Below, one piece after another: positions 44,684 through 52,173 of a DNA stretch of 64,000 bases. The stretch is from contig NZ_AP022567.1 of NCBI RefSeq assembly GCF_010727475.1, forward strand, positions 1,612,001 to 1,676,000. Reading direction: 5' to 3'. Every line of letters begins with the position of its first letter. Position 1 is the first letter of the stretch. Both the position numbers and the translations under genes were made by a program. Source of the DNA: Mycolicibacterium mageritense. Its GTDB lineage: Bacteria; Actinomycetota; Actinomycetes; Mycobacteriales; Mycobacteriaceae. The notes below the pieces were generated by a model. It saw nothing but the letters and a program-made list of their open reading frames with translations, made no database searches and was not told the origin of the DNA.

Positions 44684-44705
44684 CATATTAATGATTATTA
44701 ATATG
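44684..44705. promoter_or_regulatory. 22-bp TetR-type operator palindrome
   Basis: CATATTAAT-GATT-ATTAATATG is a perfect 9-4-9 inverted repeat located 103 bp upstream of the TetR start and about 198 bp upstream of the divergent LLM start. Its A/T richness contrasts with the surrounding DNA. TetR proteins usually bind such palindromes in the divergent region they control, so autoregulation plus operon control is the natural reading. Confidence 0.6.
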
Positions 44706-44807
44706 ATGAGTGCGCCACGTCCGGCCACCGAAGGTTCAGCGCGGTCCGGCCTCCCGACCGCTTCCCGGGCTCGGCACTGCCCAGCACCGCGGTTATCGTT
44801 GTTTGCC

Positions 44808-45407
44808 ATGACCACTGACGCTGCAGCGCACGAGCCGTCTGCCGGCACCTCACGCCGAGATGTGTTGCTCAAGGTGGCCGCCGACCTGTTCCTGCGAAAC
44901 TCCTACGACGGAGTGACCGTGGACATGATCTGCACCGCTGCCGGAATTTCCGGTCCGGGCCTGTACAACCACTTCGAAAACAAGCTGGCCCTCCTGGTCG
45001 CGGTCGTGGAGAGTCCCCTGGCAGCCCTGCACCAATTCGCCAGAGAAACCGCCGAGGCGGAGCCCGATCCACGGACCGCGCTGGAGATTCTCGTCGACTT
45101 CCACATCAGAAGCGTCATCGGCGCAGCTCCGACGACGCTGATCTTCATGAAGAACGAACATGCCTTGCCGGAGAAGGATCGGCGCCGCATCCGGCGTGAG
45201 ATGAATCTCTATGCCGAGGAATGGATCTCGATCGTTTCCATACTGCGACCCGATCTCTCCGAACCGGAGGTTCGGCTACTCACCCATACGGTGTTCTCAA
45301 TGCTCAATTCCGTGGCGACCCTCAACAAGGGCCTGGACCACGATTCCATCATCAAGACCATGTCGACCGCAGCAATCAAGGCGCTCACCTCGCCCAGCGG
45401 CGAATGA
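44808..45407 (+). CDS. TetR-family regulator of the LLM operon
   Basis: The protein is 199 residues from the ATG at 44808. Upstream in-frame ATGs would run across the palindromic operator. The N-terminal helix-turn-helix is TSRRDVLLKVAADLFLRNSY, then VDMICTAAGISGPGLYNHFENK (about residues 17-58); the C-terminal domain is ligand-binding. It is divergent from the 14-gene catabolic operon. Inducer is probably a CoA ester or the substrate itself. Confidence 0.93.
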   Translation: MTTDAAAHEPSAGTSRRDVLLKVAADLFLRNSYDGVTVDMICTAAGISGPGLYNHFENKLALLVAVVESPLAALHQFARETAEAEPDPRTALEILVDFHIRSVIGAAPTTLIFMKNEHALPEKDRRRIRREMNLYAEEWISIVSILRPDLSEPEVRLLTHTVFSMLNSVATLNKGLDHDSIIKTMSTAAIKALTSPSGE

Positions 45408-45478
45408 CGTACCAGCCAGCGGAGTACTCGCGTAGATGGGCACTCTGCCCGAATCCGTTGTAGCGCTGATTTTTTCAC

Positions 45479-45508
45479 CGTAGCGGCTGGTCGGCCGCCG
45501 CCGCTACG
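45479..45508. terminator. hairpin between convergent tetR and tauE genes
   Basis: CGTAGCGGC (45479-45487) and GCCGCTACG (45500-45508) form a perfect 9-bp stem with a 12-base loop, three bases from the TauE/SafE stop and 72 bp after the TetR stop. The stretch ATTTTTTCAC just before it would act as a U-tract for leftward transcription. It is probably a bidirectional terminator. Confidence 0.55.
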
Positions 45509-45510
45509 CG

Positions 45511-46239
45511 TCAATGCTGTTGCACGGCGATGAACATCCCGCCGGCAGCTGCGATCAGAACAGCATCGATGAGGTAGCCATAGGCGCGAGGGCGCAATCC
45601 CTGCACCATTCTTCGGATGATGAACGGGCCGATCATCAAGGCCGCACCGACGATCAGTCCGCGAGTGACGACGCTCATCGTCAAGGCTCCGAGTTGACCG
45701 AACGTGGCTAGTTTAGCGATGTACAGCAGCAGTGCACTGGCCGCTTCGGACCCGAGAAATGCACCACCGCTCAGGCCATATCCGGTGAAGACTGGAACAC
45801 TCAGTGGCCCGGTCGACAGCACCAAGCCGGTCAGAAAGCCAACAGCCGCACCGGCGATGCCGAGGTGCCACAGTCGCACGTGCCACGCCCGAACTGCGGC
45901 GATCTTGCGAACCGGGATCATCGCCAGAAAGAACGCACCCAGGGCAGCGTCCACGACCCTAGGCGAGATGGTCAACAGCGTGTGCGCACCGAGAACGGCT
46001 GCCGGGACACCGGGCGCGGCATACGCAAACACGGGGCGCCAACGAACTTGTCGCCACCACACGACCACACGGCCTACGTTGGCCAAGACCGCCGCGATGC
46101 CCATCATCGGTACCGCTTCCCGCGGCCCATACAACAGCACCAGTACCGGCAGTAGTACCAATGACGAACCCGTTCCGACCAAGCCCCCGAGAACACCGGC
46201 CGCCACGGCGAGGGCGAAGACGCAACTGAGAGCGAGCAT
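45511..46239 (-). CDS. TauE/SafE-family membrane permease
   Basis: The protein is 242 residues from the ATG at 46237-46239, six bases after GGAGG; a GTG 15 bases upstream would place that site inside the gene. Seven or eight membrane segments are predicted, with the family's duplicated motifs GVLGGLVGTGSSLVLLPVLV and AVGFLTGLVLSTGPLSVPVF. TauE/SafE proteins move sulfite, sulfonates or organic anions. Placed 84 bp behind an SDR gene under the same GntR-type operator as the phosphonate genes, it may carry an acid product or a phosphonate/sulfonate. Confidence 0.9.
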   Translation of the reverse strand: MLALSCVFALAVAAGVLGGLVGTGSSLVLLPVLVLLYGPREAVPMMGIAAVLANVGRVVVWWRQVRWRPVFAYAAPGVPAAVLGAHTLLTISPRVVDAALGAFFLAMIPVRKIAAVRAWHVRLWHLGIAGAAVGFLTGLVLSTGPLSVPVFTGYGLSGGAFLGSEAASALLLYIAKLATFGQLGALTMSVVTRGLIVGAALMIGPFIIRRMVQGLRPRAYGYLIDAVLIAAAGGMFIAVQQH

Positions 46240-46323
46240 CCACGTCCTCCACACGCTTACTTGGTTGCCAGCGAATCCGCCGCAGCGATGGCTGCAGAGG
46301 CTCTCGCGGCCCGCGGTCGCGGT

Positions 46324-47112
46324 TCAGGCCGACGCTTTTGTGTAACCACCGTCGATGTTGTATGCGACGCCGGTGATCCAGGCGCCATGATCTGATGCAA
46401 GGAAGGCAGCCAACGCAGCCACTTCCGCAGGCCGACCGAATCTGGCCATCGGTACGTCACGTTTCGCGATAGCGTCCAACACGGCATCGATTGTCGGTGT
46501 CGCTGCGTCCACCAGCGGCTCGGCCATCCGCCGCCATAACGGGGTGTCGATGCGTGCTGGGCAGATGCTGTTCACCGTGATGGTAGGCGCCAGTTCGAGT
46601 GAGAGTGTCTTGGAGAACGCCAATACTGCGGCTTTTGCCGCGTTGTAGTCGACACGGCCCGCCGGCGGTTGGTGGCCGTTGACCGAGGAGATATTGATGA
46701 TTCTGCCGTACTGGCTCTTGAGAAGGTACGGTATCGCAGCCCTTGAGCAGCGCACTGCACTCATGAGGGAGGTCTCTAGCATGGCCGCCCATTCAGCGTC
46801 CGATGTACGCCAGTCATGGCCCATGACCGAGTCGCCGACATTGTTGACGAGCATGTCGATCTTGCCGTAGCGACCGGCGACTGTCTCGGCCATCTTTTCG
46901 ACCGTTGCCGTGACGCAAAGATCACCTTGAAAGACAAGCGGCGCCTCGCCTTCGACAGTGATTTCAGCCTCGGTCTCCTCCAGGGCTTCTCGACCACGTG
47001 CCCCGATCGCGACCCGCGCACCCAGCCGCGCAAACTCAAGCGCAACGGCGCGACCGATTCCTTTACTACCGCCGGCGACGAGAGCGACGCGACCGGTGAG
47101 ATCGATGTTCAA
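46324..47112 (-). CDS. short-chain dehydrogenase/reductase of the phosphonate locus
   Basis: The protein is 262 residues from TTG 47110-47112, five bases after AGGAG. An earlier in-frame TTG would lie inside the operator palindrome. It is a classical SDR: ALVAGGSKGIGRAVALEFARLG, NNVGDS, catalytic serine in ISSVNG and DYNAAKAAVLAFSKTL (YxxxK). The promoter is a TTGACT -35 inside the CTTGACTAGTCAAG palindrome with TAGCTT 17 bp later. It shares this operator with the PhnZ-like operon, so it may interconvert hydroxy- and ketophosphonates or oxidise a downstream alcohol. Confidence 0.9.
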   Translation of the reverse strand: MNIDLTGRVALVAGGSKGIGRAVALEFARLGARVAIGARGREALEETEAEITVEGEAPLVFQGDLCVTATVEKMAETVAGRYGKIDMLVNNVGDSVMGHDWRTSDAEWAAMLETSLMSAVRCSRAAIPYLLKSQYGRIINISSVNGHQPPAGRVDYNAAKAAVLAFSKTLSLELAPTITVNSICPARIDTPLWRRMAEPLVDAATPTIDAVLDAIAKRDVPMARFGRPAEVAALAAFLASDHGAWITGVAYNIDGGYTKASA

Positions 47113-47153
47113 CTGGACTCCTGGCTGTCGATCGTCAAAGCTAAACTTTTCAT

Positions 47154-47167
47154 CTTGACTAGTCAAG
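47154..47167. promoter_or_regulatory. GntR-type operator, copy 1
   Basis: CTTGACTAGTCAAG is a perfect 14-bp palindrome 42 bp upstream of the SDR start. On the minus strand its TTGACT also serves as a -35 hexamer, followed by 17 bases and TAGCTT as a TANNNT-type -10. An identical 14-mer lies in front of the PhnZ-like gene at 48217-48230. A repressor bound here would block the -35 site directly. Confidence 0.75.
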
Positions 47168-47332
47168 TAGTAGACAGCGGAAACACTCGGGGTCGATACA
47201 TCAGCGCGGCTCGCAAGGTTCTCATCGTTTCATGCGATCGGCGGCATCCTGGCAGAAGTCGGCCCACCCGATATGCGATCCGAGGCCATGCGCTGTTCGA
47301 TCGGGCCACCACCCGCCGCCGGTGCTGTGTTG

Positions 47333-48049
47333 CTAACGTCTCAGTTCGATCACCAGGTCGACCGCGTCTGGTCGCAGCCACGTCTCCCCGAACTCGATCA
47401 CGCGACCCAGCCTGGGATCTTCGAGGAGCGCAGAAAGCCGATGCACCATGGGAGCACCGCGGAGCTCAAGTTGCATCGCGATATCCGCTGGAGCGGGACG
47501 CAATTCGACCTTTGCCCAGGCTCGAACCGGTTCGATTCCATAGTGCTCAGCCAGCACTTCATGTAGTGAGGCCTCGTTTGACAGGCGCGAGCGAAATCGG
47601 GGCAGTAGGTCACCTGGCATGTAACTCGTAGTGCACCCGGCGATGAGGCCGTCGACGAATCTCCGACGCACCACGACGAATACTCGCTGCCCTTTGTCGA
47701 TCTTCAACTGGTCGGCAAGCCCCTGCGAGGCGGGACGCTCCCGAACGGAGACTGTGGCGATGCCCGGGGTTCCGCCGGCCGCGCGCACACTCATACTCCA
47801 ACTCGGCGACGAATTCGAGCTGACCACATACGGCAGGCGACGCGCAACGAACGTCCCTTTGCCCTGACTTCGTCGCACCACGTACCGACGCTCGAGCTCC
47901 TCCAAGACTGCCTTGGCCGTAAGGCGGTTCATCCCGAACCGCTTCGCAAGTTCGTGTTCCGACGACACCTGCGTCCCCGGTTCCATCAACGCAAGCTCTT
48001 GCTGGAGCAGGTTGGCGATCGACTGATAACGCGGGCCCTCGTCAACCAA
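47333..48049 (-). CDS. GntR-family (HutC/UTRA) regulator of the phosphonate locus
   Basis: The 238-residue protein has an N-terminal GntR winged helix (YQSIANLLQQELALMEPGTQ, then SEHELAKRFGMNRLTAKAVLEELERRYV). A C-terminal UTRA effector domain follows from about residue 90, closing with IEFGETWLRPDAVDLVIEL. The same subfamily includes PhnF, the phosphonate/phosphate regulator, and HutC, whose sites are similar short palindromes. It stands between two promoters carrying CTTGACTAGTCAAG and most likely represses both until an organophosphonate or a product binds. Confidence 0.93.
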   Translation of the reverse strand: MVDEGPRYQSIANLLQQELALMEPGTQVSSEHELAKRFGMNRLTAKAVLEELERRYVVRRSQGKGTFVARRLPYVVSSNSSPSWSMSVRAAGGTPGIATVSVRERPASQGLADQLKIDKGQRVFVVVRRRFVDGLIAGCTTSYMPGDLLPRFRSRLSNEASLHEVLAEHYGIEPVRAWAKVELRPAPADIAMQLELRGAPMVHRLSALLEDPRLGRVIEFGETWLRPDAVDLVIELRR

Positions 48050-48215
48050 GAAGCATCCCGTCCTTTCCCAGCCGGCGCGGCGCTGCGCTCCAACGCTCGC
48101 ACCGTGCTCGGAAAAACTTTACTGCACCAGCGCAGCCGGAGCCCTCGCCGACCCGCTCGCACTCCATCTGAGGCGAGGGACCACCACATCGCCACTCCTG
48201 CCGGGCCATAACCTG

Positions 48216-48246
48216 ACTTGACTAGTCAAGTGTGCGATGTTTTAGT
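48216..48246 (+). promoter_or_regulatory. GntR-type operator copy 2 with overlapping promoter
   Basis: ACTTGACTAGTCAAGT (48216-48231) is a perfect 16-bp palindrome containing the same 14-mer as copy 1. TTGACT at 48218-48223 reads as a -35 hexamer, with a 17-bp spacer and TTTAGT (48241-48246) as a candidate -10. The PhnZ-like start follows 35 bp later. The stretch 48050-48215 between this site and the GntR start shows no gene. Confidence 0.75.
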
Positions 48247-48281
48247 GGTCTGCAGCCCAGATCACAGAAAGGCCCACTGAG

Positions 48282-48845
48282 TTGTCCAGCCCTCACTTTT
48301 CCGTCGAAGACACCCTCGGCATCCTGCGACTCGCCGAGCAGAGCCCCTATGAGGACGAGGCGGTGAACCAGTTACAGCACGCGCTGCAAACTGCACAGCA
48401 GGCCCGAGACAATCACCGCGACGACGTCATGATCGCAGCAGCTCTTCTGCACGACATCGGCCGTGCACCAGCAGTTCTCGATTACTACGGGAGCGGTGCA
48501 CATGAGGACATCGGTGCGAGGTTCTGCGCCGAACACATTTCGGAGCGGGCAGCATACTTGGTCGGCCAGCATGTTCCAGCCAAGCGCTATCTCGTCGCAA
48601 CACAGCCGACGTATGCCGACACCCTTAGTCCCGCTTCTGTCAGATCGCTTGCACGCCAAGGTGGTCCGATGACGGCCGCGGAAGTTGCCGACTTCCGGGC
48701 GCACGAGTTTCATGAAGATGCAGCACAGCTGCGCTACTGGGACGATCGGGCGAAGGATTCCACCGTCACTACTGACGATCTGTCGTCCTATGCCGAAGTG
48801 TTGCAGCGGGTTTGGATACACGCGGCACGTCATGAGCGGTCGTGA
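48282..48845 (+). CDS. PhnZ-like HD-domain mixed-valence diiron oxygenase
   Basis: The 187-residue protein starts at TTG 48282 after GAAAGG. It matches PhnZ/TmpB, HD oxygenases that cleave the C-P bond of alpha-hydroxyphosphonates to a carboxylate plus phosphate. All diiron ligands known for PhnZ have counterparts here: H33, H57-D58 (LLHDIG), H74 (HED), H97 and D154 (YWDD). The lid pair Y23/E26 and the phosphonate-contacting K101 (PAKRYL) and RQGGPM loop are also kept. The residue equivalent to PhnZ His62 is R61, which suggests an altered substrate. First gene of the operon; the next gene overlaps it by four bases. No PhnY hydroxylase is nearby. Confidence 0.88.
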   Translation: MSSPHFSVEDTLGILRLAEQSPYEDEAVNQLQHALQTAQQARDNHRDDVMIAAALLHDIGRAPAVLDYYGSGAHEDIGARFCAEHISERAAYLVGQHVPAKRYLVATQPTYADTLSPASVRSLARQGGPMTAAEVADFRAHEFHEDAAQLRYWDDRAKDSTVTTDDLSSYAEVLQRVWIHAARHERS

Positions 48846-49774
48846 CACTCATGTCCGAATCAACACTCCTATACGAGCCGCCACCAGTAGATCTTGGCCC
48901 CGCACCGACTGCGGTAGTACAGCCTTCGAGCGGTACGTCGCTGCGAGCTGTCCACGGCGCATATGCCGCCGGCCTCATCGCACCTACCGTAATCGGTGAC
49001 CGCCAAACAATCGTAAGGCTGGCCGCCAAGGACGAACTCACTGTTGATGGCTGGGTGTTCCACGAGGTAGACGGCGACGAGCCTGCCGCTGATCTGGCTG
49101 CCTCACTGGCAGCCGGTGGCGACGTGGCGATGATGGTCAAGGGAAACATCAAAACAGACGTCCTGATGCGAGCCGTGCTGCAGAACCGACGTGAATCAGG
49201 GGTCTCGTCCGGCCGTCTCAGCCACATTTTCGCCGTCTATCTGCCAGAAGAGATATACCACAAGCCCCTTTACGTCACTGACGGAGCCATCAACGTCGCA
49301 CCGTCCCCGGATCTCAAGCAGGTCATCGCGAACAATGCAATTGATTTCGTGCAGTCGATGGGAATCCGCCGTCCCAAAGTGGTGGTGCTGTCGGCCACTG
49401 AAACGGTGAGCGCTGCCGTCCCGTCATCGATAGAAGCTGCGGACGTCGGTACACGAATCGCGGATCGGGCAGACGTATTGGGCCCCGTAGCGCTGGATAT
49501 CGCACTCTCGGGCGCCGCCGCAGCCGTCAAAGGGATCACGTCGCCAGTCGCCGGTGACGCCGACGTGCTGATCTGCCCAAACATCGAAACGGCGAACGGC
49601 GTTGTGAAGATGGCGGCTCGCAATCCTCGAACGGTCATCGCTGGACTTGTGGTGGGTGGGAGCTACCCGATCGTGCTTCCGTCGCGCGGCGACTCTCATC
49701 AGTCACAGCTGGCTTCCTGCGGGCTGGGTCGCAAGTACCTCGCATGGATGCAACACAACCCGAAACCCCTCTGA
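48842..49774 (+). CDS. phosphate acetyl/butyryltransferase-like protein
   Basis: This 310-residue member of the Pta/Ptb family, which swaps CoA and phosphate on acyl groups, starts at GTG 48842 in a GTGA overlap. Family features are AAGLIAPTVIGDRQTI, MMVKGNIKTDVLMRAVL (about residues 97-113), FVQSMGIRRPKVVVLSATETV, GPVALDIALSGAAA and DADVLICPNIETANGVVKM. Its tight coupling to the C-P cleaving oxygenase suggests that an acyl phosphate or phosphate-linked acyl intermediate is made or consumed. A role as a broader phospho-ligand enzyme cannot be excluded. Confidence 0.88.
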   Translation: MTLMSESTLLYEPPPVDLGPAPTAVVQPSSGTSLRAVHGAYAAGLIAPTVIGDRQTIVRLAAKDELTVDGWVFHEVDGDEPAADLAASLAAGGDVAMMVKGNIKTDVLMRAVLQNRRESGVSSGRLSHIFAVYLPEEIYHKPLYVTDGAINVAPSPDLKQVIANNAIDFVQSMGIRRPKVVVLSATETVSAAVPSSIEAADVGTRIADRADVLGPVALDIALSGAAAAVKGITSPVAGDADVLICPNIETANGVVKMAARNPRTVIAGLVVGGSYPIVLPSRGDSHQSQLASCGLGRKYLAWMQHNPKPL

Positions 49775-49851
49775 GAAGCACTGCGTCAACACGTTCGTGC
49801 ATTCAGTCACCTCTGTCGCCACTGATGACATACCCAGAATTGAAGGCTCCC

Positions 49852-51237
49852 ATGGCATTGTCGCCTGATCTCCAGCACTCCAGTATCAAGCCCCTGGATC
49901 AACTTCGTCGTTGGCGCATCCAGATATTCGCCGTGACCTGGCTGGTCTACTTCGCTCTCTATTTCACTCGCCAAGCGTTCTCCACGGCGAAGGTGGGGAT
50001 TCTCGATGATCCATCAATGTCAGCAATGACAGAACCGTTAATGGGCGTTCTCGATGCGACCTATCTGACGGCATACGCAGTCGGGCAGTTCGTGTGGGGC
50101 ACGCTTGCCGACCGGTTCGGTCCCCGCCGTGTCCTGCTGGTCGGTCTGACCGTGTCCGCAGCTTCCGCAGCGCTGATGGGTTTCACGACCGCAATCATCG
50201 GGTTCGGGCTTCTCATGGTTGCGCAAGGTCTGGCACAGTCCTCGGGCTGGGCGCCATTGTGCAAGAACATGTCTGCGTTCTTCGCTGTCAGCGAGCGCGG
50301 ACGGGTGTTCGGATGGTGGACAACCAACTACGCTCTGGGCGGGCTGGTAGCTGGACCGTTTGCAGGTTGGTGGGCATACAGCGTCTTCCATAACTGGCGG
50401 GCAGCATTCATATCAACGGCAGCTGTCGTCGCTCTTGTTCTGGTGATCACCGCTGTAGCACAACGGGATACACCGAAGGCAGTCGGTTTGGGTGATGTCG
50501 ATATCGACGACTGGGCGTCCCGACGTAAGGGACAGCAGAAGTCGCAAGGCGTTGCAGATTCAGTTCAGGTTGTCGAGGGTCCTGACGAATCGGTCGTAGG
50601 CGATGCTAACCAGGCTGAGGTCGGAATCCTCCGAGGGATCCGTGACTCGTTCCTCGTCGCTGTCCGTGACCGGATGGTCCTGCGTCTCGGTCTCGCCTAC
50701 TTCTTGCTGAAGCCGTCCCGCTACGCCATCCTCCTGTGGGGGCCGATAATCGTACTGAAACGCGCCCCACAGGTGACAGACCTTGAGGCAGTGATCGTCC
50801 CTGTCACATTCGGCGTTGGCGGTGTGTTGGGGCCGATTCTCATCGGGTGGGCCTCCGACCGCTTATTCCAGTCACGGCGTATTCCGGCCACCGTCATCAG
50901 CGTGGTCATCTTGGCCGTGGCGTCGGCCGCCTTCGTTCCACTCACCTCAACGGGCGACATCGCAATGATCGCAATCATTCTGGGTCTGATCGGCTTGAGC
51001 ATGTACGCAGCAGATTCGGTCCTCTCCGCAACCGCGGCCGTCGATTTCGGGACGAAGGAGCATGCAGGGGCCGCCGTAGGATTCGTCAACGGCTCGGGAT
51101 CCGTCGGTGCCATTCTGGGCGGACTCATCCCGGGGTTTGTCGGCCCCGAGGCACTGTTCTACTCCTTCGCTGCGCTGGCCCTGCTCACCGGTGTTCTGCT
51201 GCTCCCGTCATGGCGCTTACGTGCAGCAACGGCATAG
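49852..51237 (+). CDS. OPA-family organophosphate/phosphonate transporter (GlpT/UhpT-like)
   Basis: The protein is 461 residues from the ATG at 49852, after GAAGG; an earlier in-frame frame overlaps the Pta-like gene. It is a major-facilitator protein with about 12 membrane segments and a charged central loop. Conserved OPA features include FALYFTRQAFSTAKVGI in helix 1, GTLADRFGPRRVLLVGLTV between helices 2 and 3, and GLAQSSGWAPLCKNMSAFF. GlpT and UhpT exchange phosphate for organophosphates and accept phosphonates such as fosfomycin, so importing the substrate phosphonate and exporting phosphate fits well. Confidence 0.9.
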   Translation: MALSPDLQHSSIKPLDQLRRWRIQIFAVTWLVYFALYFTRQAFSTAKVGILDDPSMSAMTEPLMGVLDATYLTAYAVGQFVWGTLADRFGPRRVLLVGLTVSAASAALMGFTTAIIGFGLLMVAQGLAQSSGWAPLCKNMSAFFAVSERGRVFGWWTTNYALGGLVAGPFAGWWAYSVFHNWRAAFISTAAVVALVLVITAVAQRDTPKAVGLGDVDIDDWASRRKGQQKSQGVADSVQVVEGPDESVVGDANQAEVGILRGIRDSFLVAVRDRMVLRLGLAYFLLKPSRYAILLWGPIIVLKRAPQVTDLEAVIVPVTFGVGGVLGPILIGWASDRLFQSRRIPATVISVVILAVASAAFVPLTSTGDIAMIAIILGLIGLSMYAADSVLSATAAVDFGTKEHAGAAVGFVNGSGSVGAILGGLIPGFVGPEALFYSFAALALLTGVLLLPSWRLRAATA

Positions 51238-51250
51238 GATCAAACGCAGG

Positions 51251-52147
51251 ATGATGACGTCAGAAATCCCAACAGTTGCTCTGATCGGTCCGGGAGCAAT
51301 CGGAACGACCATCGCGGCGGTACTTCATGAGGCCGGGCGCACGCCGACCATTTGCGGCCGCTCGATGCGCGACTATCTGGAGCTACGCGATGACGACCGT
51401 CGAGTGGTCGTTCCCGGACCCGTACGGATTGATCCCGCGGAAATCAACAACACGTTCGACCTGGTCTTCGTCGCAGTCAAATCGACGCAAGTGCAGTCGG
51501 CCGCACGTTGGCTTGCCGCACTGTGCGGTACCAAAACCGTAGTCTGCGTGCTGCAGAACGGCGTTGAGCAGAAATCGCTCTTCGCTCGGTACTCGTCCGG
51601 TGGCCCAGTCCTGCCCTCGGTGGTGTGGTTTCCCGCTCAACGCGAATCTGACGGTTCGGTGTGGCTACGCGGCGAACCACGGCTGACCTTGCCGGACGCA
51701 CCCGGGGCCAGTGTGGTGCAGTCGGCTTTGCGCGGCACCCGATGCTCGGTCGATGTCGCGGTGGACTTCACGTCCCTCGCATGGCGAAAACTGCTACAGA
51801 ATGCGGTCGCGGGGCTGATGGCTCTGGCAGGTCGCCGTGCGGGCATGTTCTCCCGAACTGACATCGCCAACCTGTCTCTGGCTTACTCGCAGGAGTGTCT
51901 TGAGGTTGCGCGTGCCGAGGGCGCGATATTGGACGACGGCGTACCCCAAGAGATCGTCGACAAGTTTCAGAGTTTCCCAGCCGACTTGAGCACCTCCATT
52001 CTCGCCGACCGACGGGCCGGCCTGCCCCTCGAATGGGACAGTAGGAACGGGGTCGTCCTGCGACGTGGACGTTGGCACGGTATCCCCACGCCGATCAGCG
52101 ATCTGGTCGTGCCACTCTTGGCCGCCGCCAGCGACGGGCCCGGCTAG
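51251..52147 (+). CDS. ketopantoate reductase-like oxidoreductase (PanE/ApbA)
   Basis: The protein is 298 residues from the ATG at 51251 (ATG 51254 is an alternative). The N-terminal NADP motif is ALIGPGAIGTTIAAVLHEAG, with VFVAVKSTQ and LQNGVEQKSLF as in PanE. The C-terminal catalytic region is FTSLAWRKLLQNAVAGLMAL and carries the conserved lysine. In this operon, 13 bp after the transporter, it is unlikely to make pantoate. Reduction or oxidation of a 2-oxo/2-hydroxy acid or phosphonate intermediate is more plausible. Confidence 0.88.
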   Translation: MMTSEIPTVALIGPGAIGTTIAAVLHEAGRTPTICGRSMRDYLELRDDDRRVVVPGPVRIDPAEINNTFDLVFVAVKSTQVQSAARWLAALCGTKTVVCVLQNGVEQKSLFARYSSGGPVLPSVVWFPAQRESDGSVWLRGEPRLTLPDAPGASVVQSALRGTRCSVDVAVDFTSLAWRKLLQNAVAGLMALAGRRAGMFSRTDIANLSLAYSQECLEVARAEGAILDDGVPQEIVDKFQSFPADLSTSILADRRAGLPLEWDSRNGVVLRRGRWHGIPTPISDLVVPLLAAASDGPG

Positions 52148-52173
52148 ATCGTCGCGGCGGTTACTCTGGCGAA

